From: Microbacterium trichothecenolyticum
GTDB taxonomy: Bacteria > Actinomycetota > Actinomycetes > Actinomycetales > Microbacteriaceae
Length of the DNA: 64,000 bases
Assembly: GCF_000956465.1 (NCBI RefSeq)
Contig: NZ_JYJA01000021.1
Location: forward strand, 1 to 64,000
Direction of reading: 5' to 3'
Shown here: piece after piece, positions 34,810 through 44,368 of the stretch
Layout: every line of letters begins with the position of its first letter
Position numbering within the stretch: the stretch's first letter is position 1
Position numbers and translations under genes: made by a program
Notes under the pieces: generated by a model
Database searches by the model: none
Told to the model about the DNA's origin: nothing
What the model saw: the letters and a program-made list of their open reading frames with translations, nothing else

Positions 34810-35930
34810 CCCGCGTCGGAGTCGGCATCATCGGCGCCGGCGTCATCAGCGACACCTATCTCAAGAACCTCACGTCGTTCCCGGACGTCGAGGTGCTGGC
34901 CGTCGGCGACCTGCTGCCCGACCGCGCGCAGAAGAAGGCCGAGGAGTACGGCGTGCCGGTGCACGGCGATGCCTCTGCGGTGCTCGACCACCCGGACGTC
35001 CAGGTCGTGGTGAACCTCACCATCCCGGCGGCGCACGTCGAGGTCTCCGAGGCCGCGATCAACGCCGGCAAGCACGTGTGGACCGAGAAGCCGGTCGGGC
35101 TCGACCTCGCCGACGTCTCCCGCATCCTGGCGGCCGGGGACGCTGCCGGGCTGCGCGTCGGCTCGGCGCCCGACACGATCCTCGGACCGGGCTTCCAGAC
35201 CGCCAAGCGGGCGATCGCGGAGGGCGTGATCGGCGAGCCGCTGTTCGCGCAGACCGCGTTCCAGACGCAGGGCCCCGACCTGTGGCATCCGGATCCCGCG
35301 TTCCTCTTCAGCACGGGCGCCGGCCCGCTGCTGGACATGGGCCCGTACTACATCAGCGGCCTCGTGAGCCTCCTCGGGCCGGTGGCCCGCGTGTTCGCGG
35401 CAGGCCTGCGTGCTCGCGACGAGCGGACGGTTCACCTCGGCCCCATCGCCGGCACGAACTTCGCCGTCGAGGTGCCGACGACGGTTCAGCTGACCACGGT
35501 GTTCGAGGCGGGCCAGCAGGCGCAGAGCCTGCTGAGCTTCGACTCCGCCCTCGAGCGCCATGGCATCTTCGAGGTGCACGGCACCGAGGGCACGATCGTG
35601 CTGCCCGACCCCAACCAGTTCGAGGGTCGCATCGCCTACGTGAAGCCGCTCGGCGTGCTGCGCGACGGTGCGAAGTTCGAGCAGGAGTGGATCGACGTCC
35701 CCCAGCAGGGTGCCGTCGTCGGTCGCGGGCTCGGCCTCCTCGACATGGTGCGGGCCATCGCCGAGGACCGCCCGCACGTCGCGAGCGGCCGGCTGGGCCT
35801 TCACGTGCTCGACGTCATGCTCTCCGCCGAGCAGTCCGTCGAGTCCGGCCAGTCCGTCGAGATCGAGACCACCGTCGCTCCCGTGCCGTCGGTGCCCACG
35901 GACTTCGACCCGTTCGCAGCGACGCTCTGA
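34806..35930 (+). CDS. Gfo/Idh/MocA-family NAD(P)-dependent oxidoreductase
   Basis: 374 residues. N-terminal Rossmann fold GVGIIGAGVISDTYLKN, the catalytic-lysine motif WTEKPVGLDL (EKP), and a C-terminal alpha/beta substrate domain with GPLLDMGPYYISGLVSLLGP. Oxidises or reduces a sugar or polyol. Start overlaps the isomerase stop, so the two are coupled. A strong hairpin follows 15 bp after the stop codon. Confidence 0.9.
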   Translation: MTRVGVGIIGAGVISDTYLKNLTSFPDVEVLAVGDLLPDRAQKKAEEYGVPVHGDASAVLDHPDVQVVVNLTIPAAHVEVSEAAINAGKHVWTEKPVGLDLADVSRILAAGDAAGLRVGSAPDTILGPGFQTAKRAIAEGVIGEPLFAQTAFQTQGPDLWHPDPAFLFSTGAGPLLDMGPYYISGLVSLLGPVARVFAAGLRARDERTVHLGPIAGTNFAVEVPTTVQLTTVFEAGQQAQSLLSFDSALERHGIFEVHGTEGTIVLPDPNQFEGRIAYVKPLGVLRDGAKFEQEWIDVPQQGAVVGRGLGLLDMVRAIAEDRPHVASGRLGLHVLDVMLSAEQSVESGQSVEIETTVAPVPSVPTDFDPFAATL

Positions 35931-35944
35931 CACCGCATACGCAC

Positions 35945-35984
35945 AAGAGGCCGCGTCGTCCCATCTGGGGCGGCGCGGCCTCTT
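35945..35984. terminator. Terminator-like hairpin between convergent genes
   Basis: AAGAGGCCGCG (35945-35955) pairs perfectly with CGCGGCCTCTT (35974-35984). The A/T ends give A-rich and T-rich flanks on either strand, so it may act in both directions. Confidence 0.7.
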
Positions 35985-35994
35985 GGACATGGGG

Positions 35995-36038
35995 ACGGAT
36001 GCCGCGGCGAAGGGCGAACCCCGGGCCGCAGCATCCGT
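35995..36038. repeat. ACGGATGC/GCATCCGT hairpin, copy 1
   Basis: ACGGATGCCGCGGC (35995-36008) pairs with GCCGCAGCATCCGT (36025-36038) with one mismatch. It lies 9 bp from the stop codon of the peptidase gene on the minus strand, directly after the preceding terminator, and shares its outer stem with hairpins at 49911, 61099 and 62393. Confidence 0.65.
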
Positions 36039-36047
36039 CACGGACGG

Positions 36048-39000
36048 CTATCCGGCGAAGTGCGCCAGGATCCTCGCGACGACGTCGGCACGAGCGGCAT
36101 CCGACTCGAGCTGCTCGAGGCCGAACCCGAAGAGCAGCGTGTCGGGCGTGGCCGTGACGGCCACGACGTCGCCCAGGCCGTCTGCGATCTCGAAATCGCC
36201 GGCATTCGCAGGACTTCCGTCGGGCGCGCCGAGTACCGACCAGGCGCCGAAGCCCGCTTCGAAGCCCTCGGCCTGCGTCGGCGCTCCCGCCACGACGAGC
36301 CTGGTGTCATCGACGATGAGGCCCGCGCCGCCGGTGGACGGGTCGGTGACGTAGCTCACGACCACCTCGATGTCCTTGCCCGCGTACGCGCTGAGATCGA
36401 ACGCCACGGGGATCCAGCCACCGGAGGCGCCGGTGAAGGAGTTCCACTGGCCCGTCGTGCCGGTGGGCACGCACGGGTCGCCGAGGGTCAGGTAGTGCTC
36501 GAGCTGCGGATGCTCTCCCATATAGAAGCCCGCCTCGCATTCCGTCGGTACGGCGGTGGAGGTGTTGCCGTCGAGGTCGGGAAGTGTCGTCCAGTCATCC
36601 GACCCCACGGGGCGCACCTCGACGATCACGTTGTCGTAGCCCTCTTCGAGGTCGTAGGCGATCTGCGCCTCGAAGGTCGGGGCGTCGGCGGCGGTGACGC
36701 CGGTCAGATCGAAGGTCCGGCCCAACCGCTGGTAACCGTCGTCGACGTGCGTCGCCGCCGCTGCCAGGGCTCCTTCCGCCGCGACGAGCCTGCCCGTCAC
36801 GTCGGTGTAGTCCGCCGCTGCCCAGCTCTCGAACTGCGGGAAGTCGGCCACCGGGAGCCGTTCGCTGGTCGGCGTGAAAGCGCCGACCTCGTCGATCGGA
36901 TTGTCCACGGTGGCCGGTCCGCCGAAGATGGCCTCGAAGCCGTCGAGCGGCTCAGCGGTGCCTGCCACGCCCTCGGCTGCCAACGGAATGCGATCGTACG
37001 CGCCCATCCAGTACTGGGTGAAGTCGTCGGCCAGCAGCAGGCAGTCACCTCCCGGATCGGTGGTGACCACGCACTCCTGATCGGGGTGGCCATCCAGACC
37101 GTAGTAGATGCCGCCGAATTGGCTCCCGCCGAGGCCGTAGTAGGCCGTCGTCTCACCGGCGTAGGCGACCTTGCCGCCCTCGTTGAGGTAGTCCCTCATG
37201 GCGATCGTCAGGTACTGCTGGCGCTCGGCCACCGCGAGGTCGGGAAGCTGCGCAGAACCGTACTGCGTGAGCTCATCCTCGGGATCCTGCGTCAGCCTGT
37301 TGTCGCCGAGGTACCAGAGCACCGTGTCGTAGTGGCCGAGCACGCCGAGGTCGTGGGGCACACCCTGCGCGTCGACATCCCACACGTCAGGGGTGACGCC
37401 GTTGGCGAGAAGGGCATCGGCGTACTCGTCGATGTACTTCGGTGCGTCGGTGCCCGCCGGGTAGGTGGGGTTCACACCCGTGTAGTCCTCGTTCGCGACG
37501 ATCAGCACGGAGTTTCCGGTGTCTTGCGCGACCTCGTACGTGAAGTGCTCGCTCTCGCGGGGGCCCGCCCCCTGCTGGCCCTTCGGGATGTCCTTGCCCG
37601 TGGCCGTGCCCTTGAACCACACCTCGACGTGATCGCCCGGTCTCGCGCCCGTCACGACCCCGCGGTACTCGGCGTAGTAGTCCACATTCTCGGAGCCGTA
37701 ACGCTCGCCGCCGGCCCACTCGGTGACGTCCACGGTCTTGGGGCGTCCGCCGTTGATCGTGTAGGTCATCTTCTTGGCCTTGAGCGCCTTCTTCGCCCAG
37801 ACCGCAACGGTCTGCGGGTCGCCGTACGACACCGTGAACGAGTCGACGCGGAAGTCCTCGGCGTCGCGGCCCACGACGGACACCGGGTCGTCGGGGTCGA
37901 TCGCCGACTCGGCGACGGCCAGCGCGAAGGGGATGTTCTTCTCGAATTCGGCCTGGATCAGAGCCTCATCGTCGGGGAAGTCGAAGCCCAGGAACTGGCA
38001 ATCGTCTTCGGTCCATTCGTCGTCGGGGACGGAGTTCACGGCCGCCTCGCACGTCGACATCTCCGGAGTGAAGCCCAGTGTCCCGTGCGCCTCCTGCATG
38101 TGCGAGTCGAGGTCCCCGTTGGTGGTGTAGAGCTCCGCCGAGATGTCGGGGTCGTAGCCGGGAACGGCAGGGTTCTCGTCGTCGCCCACCATGGCCTCGT
38201 AGATCACGTCATCCGGAGAGGGCGTGGCGACCTGCCATCCGATGCCGTGCAGCAGAAGTTCGGCGGCGGAGTGGTAGTTGATCATGAACTGCGGCGTGAT
38301 GTCGGCGAACAGCCCGTCGAGCGCCTGCGTCTCAGGCTCTGATGCCGGCGAGGGCCCACGGTAGGTGTCGCTTGCCGGGTTCGGAGAGGAGCCCTCGTTG
38401 TCGTAGCCCCACCGCGTCGCAGAGTTGCGGTTCAGATCGACGCCGTCACCCACCGTGATCTCGCCATTGCCGTCGTTGTCGCGCAGGTTCTTGCGCCACA
38501 GCCGCTGGCCGTCTTCGAACGTGAAGTCGTAGCCGTCGGGGTTCGCAACGGGGACGAACCACAGCTCGGTGTCATCGACCAGATCCGTGATGCGATCGTC
38601 GGTGCCGTACTCGCTCAGATAGAGGTCGAGCAGCCGCCGCACCATCTCCGGCGTGATCCACTCCCGCGCATGCTGGGCGGCGACGTACACGGTCGCCGGC
38701 TTCTTCCCGTCCTTCGCTTTCGCGACGTTCTTCGTCACCCGCACGGCGCCGATCGGCGTGCCTTGGACGGTCTCGCCGATGACACGGAACTCGGCGATCT
38801 TGGGGTGCGCCGCAGCCTGCGCCTGGAGCTCCTTCAGAATGCCGTCGTCGCCGATGTACGTGCGGAAGACGCCGCCGGTCCGCTGGAGTGATCGACGCTG
38901 ACGCGAAGGGTCCGCCTGGACCTGGAGATCCGTGCCTCCGGCGGCGAGTGCGTCGACCTGTCCGCCGCTCAAGATGACCTGCACGTCGACGAGGCCGGAT

Positions 39001-39206
39001 CCGTCAGCGCTCGGCGCCGTGACGATCTCACCACGGTCGACGCCGAGCTCGACGATGGCGGCGAGTCCATCGGAGTCGACGGTTCCCGAGTACACCGCGA
39101 GTCGGTCGTCGCCGCTCGGCGTGGGTGGACTCGCGACACTCGGCGCGGCAGCCAGCCCGGTCAGAACGAGGGCCGCCGCAGTGGCGACAGCAACCTTACG
39201 GAACAT
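36048..39206 (-). CDS. Secreted M14-family zinc carboxypeptidase with long C-terminal extension
   Basis: 1052 residues from ATG 39206 behind AAGGGAGTAGAG. Signal peptide 1-26. An activation-like pro-segment precedes the M14 domain (about 112-460): zinc ligands H179 and E182 (HAREWITPE) and H312 (NYHSAAE), substrate residues N259 and R260 (DLNRNS), catalytic E382 (FTPEMST). The remaining about 600 residues include beta domains and an immune-inhibitor-A-like MAM segment (about 900-1000) with the YDNVIVEVRPVGSDDWTTL strand. It degrades peptides or proteins outside the cell, probably for nutrition. No wall anchor is seen, so it is likely released. Confidence 0.9.
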   Translation of the reverse strand: MFRKVAVATAAALVLTGLAAAPSVASPPTPSGDDRLAVYSGTVDSDGLAAIVELGVDRGEIVTAPSADGSGLVDVQVILSGGQVDALAAGGTDLQVQADPSRQRRSLQRTGGVFRTYIGDDGILKELQAQAAAHPKIAEFRVIGETVQGTPIGAVRVTKNVAKAKDGKKPATVYVAAQHAREWITPEMVRRLLDLYLSEYGTDDRITDLVDDTELWFVPVANPDGYDFTFEDGQRLWRKNLRDNDGNGEITVGDGVDLNRNSATRWGYDNEGSSPNPASDTYRGPSPASEPETQALDGLFADITPQFMINYHSAAELLLHGIGWQVATPSPDDVIYEAMVGDDENPAVPGYDPDISAELYTTNGDLDSHMQEAHGTLGFTPEMSTCEAAVNSVPDDEWTEDDCQFLGFDFPDDEALIQAEFEKNIPFALAVAESAIDPDDPVSVVGRDAEDFRVDSFTVSYGDPQTVAVWAKKALKAKKMTYTINGGRPKTVDVTEWAGGERYGSENVDYYAEYRGVVTGARPGDHVEVWFKGTATGKDIPKGQQGAGPRESEHFTYEVAQDTGNSVLIVANEDYTGVNPTYPAGTDAPKYIDEYADALLANGVTPDVWDVDAQGVPHDLGVLGHYDTVLWYLGDNRLTQDPEDELTQYGSAQLPDLAVAERQQYLTIAMRDYLNEGGKVAYAGETTAYYGLGGSQFGGIYYGLDGHPDQECVVTTDPGGDCLLLADDFTQYWMGAYDRIPLAAEGVAGTAEPLDGFEAIFGGPATVDNPIDEVGAFTPTSERLPVADFPQFESWAAADYTDVTGRLVAAEGALAAAATHVDDGYQRLGRTFDLTGVTAADAPTFEAQIAYDLEEGYDNVIVEVRPVGSDDWTTLPDLDGNTSTAVPTECEAGFYMGEHPQLEHYLTLGDPCVPTGTTGQWNSFTGASGGWIPVAFDLSAYAGKDIEVVVSYVTDPSTGGAGLIVDDTRLVVAGAPTQAEGFEAGFGAWSVLGAPDGSPANAGDFEIADGLGDVVAVTATPDTLLFGFGLEQLESDAARADVVARILAHFAG

Positions 39207-39407
39207 CTCTACTCCCTTGTAGCTGACGTGTCCGACCGAGGAGATCCTCGGGGAGGTCGGCGCGAAACCCTCAAGCCGCCGAACGGTCCCCATCCTGGAC
39301 CCGCGTTCGAGGGCGGTCAACAGGGGTCGTGACGCCCGTTGTCGGCGCCCCTGCGTGGTCGGCCGCGGATCGCAGGGTGGACGCCGCCGTGGATGTGCTG
39401 TGCGTCG

Positions 39408-40313
39408 CTACTCGTCGGCGGTCTCGCGGATTCCACGCATCACCAGGCGTGGGTCGGGGGTGCCGATGACCTTGTCGTCGCGTCCGTCGTAGTCGAACTG
39501 GCGGAGGAAGAAGCGCATCGCGTTCAGGCGGGCGCGCTTCTTGTCGTTGGAGCGCACGATGATCCAGGGACCGTGCTTCTTGTCGGTGCGACGGAACATC
39601 TCCTCCTTCGCGCGGGTGTAGTCCTCCCACCGGTCCAGCGAGGCCAGGTCCATCGGCGACAGCTTCCACCGCCTGACGGGGTCGAGCTGGCGGATCGCGA
39701 ACCGGGTGCGCTGCTCGGTGCGCGACACCGAGAACCAGAACTTGGTGACATGGATGCCGGAGTCCACCAGCATCCGTTCGAAATGAGGTGCCTGCACCAT
39801 GAACTGCTCGTACTCCTCATCGGTGCAGAACCCCATCACACGTTCCACGCCGGCGCGGTTGTACCAGGAGCGGTCGAACATCACGATCTCACCCGCCGTT
39901 GGCAGGTGCTGCACATAGCGCTGGAAGTACCATTGCCCGCGTTCGCGCTCGGTCGGAGTGCCGAGTGCCACCACGCGAGCGGTGCGGGGATTGAGGTGCT
40001 CGGTGAATCGCTTGATGGTTCCGCCCTTGCCCGCGGCGTCCCGGCCCTCGAACAGGATGATCGCCTTCCGGCCGTTGTCCTCCAGCCAGTACTGGAACTT
40101 GAGCAGCTCGATCTGCAGCCGGTACTTCTCGAACTCGTACGCGTCGCGGTCCATCAGGTCGCCGTACGGGTAGCCCTCCTGCCAGGTGTAGACGGGGTTC
40201 CCGTGCGGGTCGATCAGATCCGGATCCGCGGTGTGCCCGTCGCGCACCGAGTAGCCCTGCTGACGCAGATGCTCGATGTACTCCCGCAGACCCTCCACCG
40301 GCACGCCATCCAT
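39408..40313 (-). CDS. ppk2: Polyphosphate kinase 2 family protein
   Basis: 301 residues (ATG 40313; GTG one codon earlier is equally placed behind GGGAG). Walker A FEGRDAAGKGG (88-98), Walker B MFDRSWYNRAGVE (145-157), and lid segment with KLSPMDLASLDRWEDYTRAKEEMF match PPK2 class I. It transfers phosphate between polyphosphate and nucleoside diphosphates, usually favouring NTP synthesis from polyP. An acidic/aromatic N-terminal extension of about 60 residues is normal for the family. Monocistronic. Confidence 0.93.
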   Translation of the reverse strand: MDGVPVEGLREYIEHLRQQGYSVRDGHTADPDLIDPHGNPVYTWQEGYPYGDLMDRDAYEFEKYRLQIELLKFQYWLEDNGRKAIILFEGRDAAGKGGTIKRFTEHLNPRTARVVALGTPTERERGQWYFQRYVQHLPTAGEIVMFDRSWYNRAGVERVMGFCTDEEYEQFMVQAPHFERMLVDSGIHVTKFWFSVSRTEQRTRFAIRQLDPVRRWKLSPMDLASLDRWEDYTRAKEEMFRRTDKKHGPWIIVRSNDKKRARLNAMRFFLRQFDYDGRDDKVIGTPDPRLVMRGIRETADE

Positions 40314-40362
40314 CACCGTCAGCTCCCTTCAGGGCGGCACACCCGCGCCGCCTTGCACCGCA

Positions 40363-41556
40363 TTATCCCGGGCGGTGATGACCGACCGATACGCCGCGTG
40401 CGCCGAGTGTCGCCCATCCGATCGTGCCGGCACCGAGCGTGACGCCGGCGAGCACGAGCAGCGCAGCCGGGAGCGTCCACGCGGTTGCCACGGCGCCGAC
40501 GAGGAGGGGGCCGCCGGCGTCGCCGAGCTCGCGACCGAGCTCCGCGTTGCCCATGGTCCGTCCCATGCGCTCCTCCGGGGTGGCCGCGGCGAGGTGAGCG
40601 AAGGCGAGCGGCGTGACGGTTCCCACCATCACGCCGTACGCGACGGCCGCCGCGAACAACGTCAGCGACGAGGGGGCGAGCGCAAGGGGCGCCGTTGCCG
40701 CAGCCGCGATCGCGAGGCCGGCCGTCGCGCCGAGACGGGTGGTGAGGCGGCCGGAGTCTCGCAGTCGTCCGATCAGGGGCTGGGCGAGCGTGGAGACGAG
40801 CGCCAGCACCGCGACCGGGGCCGCTCCGGCCAGGGGGTGCAGGCCGAGGCGGGTCGCGAGCAGGGGCAGGAATCCGACGGCGACGCCGAGGACGGCGGTG
40901 CTCGTGGCCAGCAGGAGCGTGGGCACGAGGAAGCTGCGCTCGGTGGTCTGCCGGACGAGATCGAGGATCGTGTATCGGGGCCGCGGCACGACGGGCAGCG
41001 CGGGCATGGCGAGCAGCACCCACAACGCCGCGCCGGCGGCCAGGGCGCCGAATGCGATGTAGAGGGCCTCGATGCCGAGCGTATGGGCCAGCGCGACGCC
41101 GATGAGCGGACCCACCACGTATCCGAGGCTCTTCCACGCGCCGTACCGGCCGAAGTAGCTGCCGAGCCGCTCCTTGCCCGCCAACCGTGCCACGGCGGCG
41201 GAGGATGCCGGGGAGAAGGCGGATGCGGCGGCGCCCTGACCGAGCCGGGCCAAGGCCAGAACGAGCGGGGTGGGGCTGATGAGAGCGAGCAACGACGCCG
41301 CGACGAAGCCCAGAAGACCGCCGACGATGACCGGCTTCGCGCCGATCCTGTCGCTCAGCGCGCCGAAGATCGGCTTGAGGATCACCTCCGCGACGTCGTA
41401 CAGCGCCAGCACCGCTCCGAGCCCCAGGAGCGAGAGGCCGATGTCTTCGGACTCGGACCCGAGGACGCTCGCCACACCATGCGCCCCGAACGCGGTCGTG
41501 AACCCGGCAAGATACAGCGGCGCCAGGGCTCCCCGCCGAGGTTCAAGGTCTGTCAC
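40363..41556 (-). CDS. MFS transporter (multidrug-efflux type)
   Basis: 397 residues from GTG 41556. Twelve spans; motif A between spans 2 and 3 is IFGALSDRIGAKPV and the mirrored loop in the second half is LIGRLRDSGRLTTR. There is no ribosome binding site; TACATT lies 7 nt upstream, so a leaderless start is likely, and a palindrome overlaps that box. Proton-coupled export of small molecules is the family role; the substrate is unknown. Confidence 0.85.
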   Translation of the reverse strand: MTDLEPRRGALAPLYLAGFTTAFGAHGVASVLGSESEDIGLSLLGLGAVLALYDVAEVILKPIFGALSDRIGAKPVIVGGLLGFVAASLLALISPTPLVLALARLGQGAAASAFSPASSAAVARLAGKERLGSYFGRYGAWKSLGYVVGPLIGVALAHTLGIEALYIAFGALAAGAALWVLLAMPALPVVPRPRYTILDLVRQTTERSFLVPTLLLATSTAVLGVAVGFLPLLATRLGLHPLAGAAPVAVLALVSTLAQPLIGRLRDSGRLTTRLGATAGLAIAAAATAPLALAPSSLTLFAAAVAYGVMVGTVTPLAFAHLAAATPEERMGRTMGNAELGRELGDAGGPLLVGAVATAWTLPAALLVLAGVTLGAGTIGWATLGARGVSVGHHRPG

Positions 41557-41564
41557 GCGTGCAA

Positions 41565-41582
41565 ATGTAACATGCGTTACAT
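41565..41582. promoter_or_regulatory. Palindromic operator at the MFS promoter
   Basis: ATGTAAC-ATGC-GTTACAT is a perfect 7-bp inverted repeat 8 bp before the GTG of the MFS gene and overlaps its predicted -10 box. This placement fits a TetR-, MarR- or GntR-type repressor site. No regulator gene adjoins. Confidence 0.65.
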
Positions 41583-41722
41583 GGCTGGCGACGATATTGC
41601 CCTGGACGAAGACCGGGCCGACGTCCGCAGGCATCGCGGGTCAGCGCGACTCCGCCGTGCACCTCCCATCGACGGTGAGCCTCGCCGCGCGTACTCTGGC
41701 GCTCATCATGTGGGGAGGGACC

Positions 41723-42217
41723 GTGAAGAAGCGGCATTCTCAGCAGGCGATCACTGCGGATGAGCAGATCGCGCGATACGCGTACGTCCTGGGGAACGTG
41801 CCGGCGAGCGTCGCCGACAAGGCGTACGCCGCCGCCTATTTCCGGCTGTCCCGAGCGCAGCGTGAGGAGATCCTCGGCCAGCTGAGCGCGGAGCTGCCGG
41901 GCGCGCCGAGGGAGGCGGCATCCGTCGATCCCGCCGCATTCGCCATGCTCATGCGCGACCTGCGCGCCCGCGATGCGCTGGTGCGCATCCGCGATGGCGT
42001 CGTCGTGGCCGCTGCGTTCGTTGCGAGCGCTCCCGTCGCCGCGTACTTCACGACCGGGGCGGGGTCGGTGACGATGGAACAGCAGCCGCCGTGGATCCAC
42101 CGGCTGGCCGGGCATGAGACGTCCCCCGTCGACGGCGGGAGGACCCACCACCGCCCCGGTGTGCCCGGCTTTCTGGGCTTGGACCACGACAACTCGGGTG
42201 ATTCGCGGGAGTGGTGA
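41723..42217 (+). CDS. Hypothetical protein with one possible membrane segment
   Basis: 164 residues from GTG with GGGGAGGG close upstream; ATG at 41708 would add five residues. The N-terminal half is helical and soluble (AYVLGNVPASVADKAYAAAYFRLSRAQREEILGQL), followed by a weak hydrophobic stretch (GVVVAAAFVASAPVAAYFTT) and a His/Gly/Pro-rich tail. Resembles small Microbacteriaceae proteins of unknown function. Divergent from the MFS gene. Confidence 0.6.
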   Translation: MKKRHSQQAITADEQIARYAYVLGNVPASVADKAYAAAYFRLSRAQREEILGQLSAELPGAPREAASVDPAAFAMLMRDLRARDALVRIRDGVVVAAAFVASAPVAAYFTTGAGSVTMEQQPPWIHRLAGHETSPVDGGRTHHRPGVPGFLGLDHDNSGDSREW

Positions 42218-42312
42218 TCCCGCGGCGCGATGGCACACTCGGGCCCCGGCGTCCTGCCGCTGACTCCCACGCGACAACCGCCGAACACGTGCGATCCGGA
42301 ACTCGTCCTGGC

Positions 42313-43653
42313 TTACTGGGGCGTCTGAGGGGTGACTTCGCGGGCGGTGTCGGCGGCAGGCTTCTGCGCGCGGCTCAGCACGACGAAGGGGACCGCCACA
42401 GCGGAGATCACGCCGCCCCAGACCAGCGAGGCGCCGTAGCCGCCGACATCCGCCACCCGTCCCAGCGCGGGTTGGATGACGACGCCGCCGCCGGAGCCCA
42501 TGAGCGAATCGAACGAGAGCACGGTGGCGCGCTGCTTCGACGGGATCATGTCGTTGAGGTAGGCGCGATGCACGGGGTCGTCGATGGCCGAGGCCACGCC
42601 CCAGAGCGCGACGAGCACCACCGCGACCCAGAAGTTGCGCACCAGTCCGATGCCGATCAGCACGACCGCGCTGGTGATCGTCGCGAGCAGGATCGTCGAG
42701 GTGCGCCGGTGGAAGAGCTTGCGCACCCAGGGTGCGAGGGTGCCGCCGAGGATGGCGGTGCCTGACACCAGCGCCGCCGCGAGCCCGGCGACGGTGTACG
42801 CCTCCTCGTCGCCCCACAGCTCCAGCAGATAAGGCTGGAGTGCGTAGAACACATAGATGCCGACGCCTGCGGTGAACGGGCTCGCGAGCATCAGCCAGCG
42901 CACGGGTGGATCACCCAGGCCGTAGCGGAGCGAAGCGCGCAGGACGGTGCGCGTCGCGCGCAACGGGCTCTCGCTCCGATCCGGCGTGAAGCCCAGGTCC
43001 CGCATCAGCAGCGCGGCGACGACGAACATCACCAGCAGGATGGCGCCGCGGAGCAGGAAGGGCACACCGAGATTCGTCATCTGGGCGATGACACCCCCCA
43101 GCACCGATCCCGACAGCATCGCGACGCCGCCCACGATCTGCGCCCGGCCGAAGACGGTCTCGAGGCTGCCCTGGTAGCTGGTCGCCTTCAACGCGTCGAC
43201 GAGCCACGCATCGACGGCGCCCGAGAAGAACGTGAAGCCGAGACCGAGCAGCACCGACACCACCGCCCACGCCCAGAACGGCGATTGCCAGACCCACAGC
43301 ATCCAGTACAGGATCGTCGTCACCGCCAGCGTGACCGTGCCGAGCAGGTACGACGCGCGGCGCCCGACGGTGTCCGCCACGACGCCCGTGGGGATCTCGA
43401 AGATGAGCATCCCGGCGCTGAAGAAGGCATTCGCCGCGAAGGCCTCGAGGTTGGAGAGACCGGCATCGAGCAGGAACAGCGTATTCACGCCCCAGATGAG
43501 CGACGCGGCGAGCGTGTTGCCGAGCATCAGCGTGTAATACGTGCCTTGGATCCTGCGCGGACTGGGCAGGGAGACCGTGGCATCAGGCCTGGAGATCGCG
43601 GCACCGCCTCTCTCCGCCGGAATCGGACGACACCGTGACCGTATCCCTCGCAC
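42313..43653 (-). CDS. MFS transporter
   Basis: 446 residues with twelve spans. Motif A is FEIPTGVVADTVGRRASYL. The other half has LGRVADVGGYGASLVWGG. The only in-frame starts are GTG/ATG-poor; GTG 43653 is the earliest, and the first span begins only at residue about 38 (GTYYTLMLGNTLAASLIW), so the true start may be a few codons later at a rare codon. Substrate unknown. Confidence 0.82.
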   Translation of the reverse strand: MRGIRSRCRPIPAERGGAAISRPDATVSLPSPRRIQGTYYTLMLGNTLAASLIWGVNTLFLLDAGLSNLEAFAANAFFSAGMLIFEIPTGVVADTVGRRASYLLGTVTLAVTTILYWMLWVWQSPFWAWAVVSVLLGLGFTFFSGAVDAWLVDALKATSYQGSLETVFGRAQIVGGVAMLSGSVLGGVIAQMTNLGVPFLLRGAILLVMFVVAALLMRDLGFTPDRSESPLRATRTVLRASLRYGLGDPPVRWLMLASPFTAGVGIYVFYALQPYLLELWGDEEAYTVAGLAAALVSGTAILGGTLAPWVRKLFHRRTSTILLATITSAVVLIGIGLVRNFWVAVVLVALWGVASAIDDPVHRAYLNDMIPSKQRATVLSFDSLMGSGGGVVIQPALGRVADVGGYGASLVWGGVISAVAVPFVVLSRAQKPAADTAREVTPQTPQ

Positions 43654-43707
43654 GCTCGGACGGCTACCCGATTTCGGTGATCGGAGATGCGCATGGTACA
43701 GTTGCTA

Positions 43708-43723
43708 GTTCCCTCCTGGGAAC
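43708..43723 (+). promoter_or_regulatory. Leader hairpin upstream of the cold-shock gene
   Basis: GTTCCC-TCCT-GGGAAC, a perfect 6-bp stem, lies just after a TACAGT/TAGTTC promoter-like stretch and about 440 bp before the cold-shock ATG. Long structured leaders are common for csp mRNAs, but here much of the leader is an open frame. Confidence 0.4.
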
Positions 43724-43852
43724 GCGCGTTCATCTCTCTGCCTCATCGTGGAGACGCAGATCCGAACGCCCCGAACCTCTCTGCGGCTTCTGCACGCCGC
43801 CCGCCGCGAAAGCTCTCATCGCTTCGCGCCACGACGAACGAAACACACGATC

Positions 43853-44353
43853 ATGCACTCCCCTCCACAGGCGCTCGCCTGGCGACAGGCCGACGACGAC
43901 GTCTACGTCGCGACGCGCGCCGACGAGTACGCCGGCTTCATCGACACGACGCTGCGCGGCTTCCGCGCGCACGGACCCCGTGGCGAGGATCTCGGGCTCC
44001 ACGCGACGCCGGATCAGGCGCGTGCGGCGGTCGCAGCATCCGTATCCTCACCGTTGTCGACTCCGGCACCGGTCCCCATCCGTCCGCACCGCATTCGTCG
44101 GCGCGGCACCCCCGGTCGCTCCGGCGGCCCGAAGAATAGGAAAGACACGATGGCCACTGGCACCGTGAAATGGTTCAACTCCGAGAAGGGCTTCGGCTTC
44201 ATCGCACCCGATGACGGCTCGGCCGATCTCTTCGCACACTTCAGCGCGATCGCAGGCAGCGGCTTCAAGGAGCTGCGCGAGGACCAGAAGGTCGAATTCG
44301 ACGCCGAGCAGGGCCCCAAGGGCATGCAGGCGGCGAACATCCGTCCGCTCTGA
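43853..44353 (+). CDS. Possible fused protein: small [14 protein letters not shown] domain joined in frame to a cold-shock domain
   Basis: The frame is open without a stop from ATG 43853 through the whole cold-shock gene (166 residues). Residues 1-65 ([46 protein letters not shown]) look like a genuine small beta domain known as a separate short protein in Microbacteriaceae. A basic Pro/Arg linker then leads into MATGTVKWF. No Shine-Dalgarno site precedes ATG 43853. Either this is a two-domain protein, or two genes share a frame with the upstream stop lost. Confidence 0.42.
   Translation: MHSPPQALAWRQADDDVYVATRADEYAGFIDTTLRGFRAHGPRGEDLGLHATPDQARAAVAASVSSPLSTPAPVPIRPHRIRRRGTPGRSGGPKNRKDTMATGTVKWFNSEKGFGFIAPDDGSADLFAHFSAIAGSGFKELREDQKVEFDAEQGPKGMQAANIRPL
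44150..44353 (+). CDS. cspA: Cold-shock protein
   Basis: 67 residues, the normal length for CspA-type proteins. RNP1 is KGFGFI and RNP2 is DLFAHF on an OB fold; it binds single-stranded RNA and DNA and opens mRNA structure in the cold or during growth. GAATAGGAAAG precedes ATG 44150 as a ribosome binding site, which argues for independent translation even though the frame upstream is open. A good terminator follows. Confidence 0.93.
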   Translation: MATGTVKWFNSEKGFGFIAPDDGSADLFAHFSAIAGSGFKELREDQKVEFDAEQGPKGMQAANIRPL

Positions 44354-44368
44354 CGCTCCCGCGTTCAC

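Noticed and set aside
36060..38342. 760-codon plus-strand ORF
   Set aside because: Antisense to the M14 peptidase, whose zinc ligands and signal peptide are clear.
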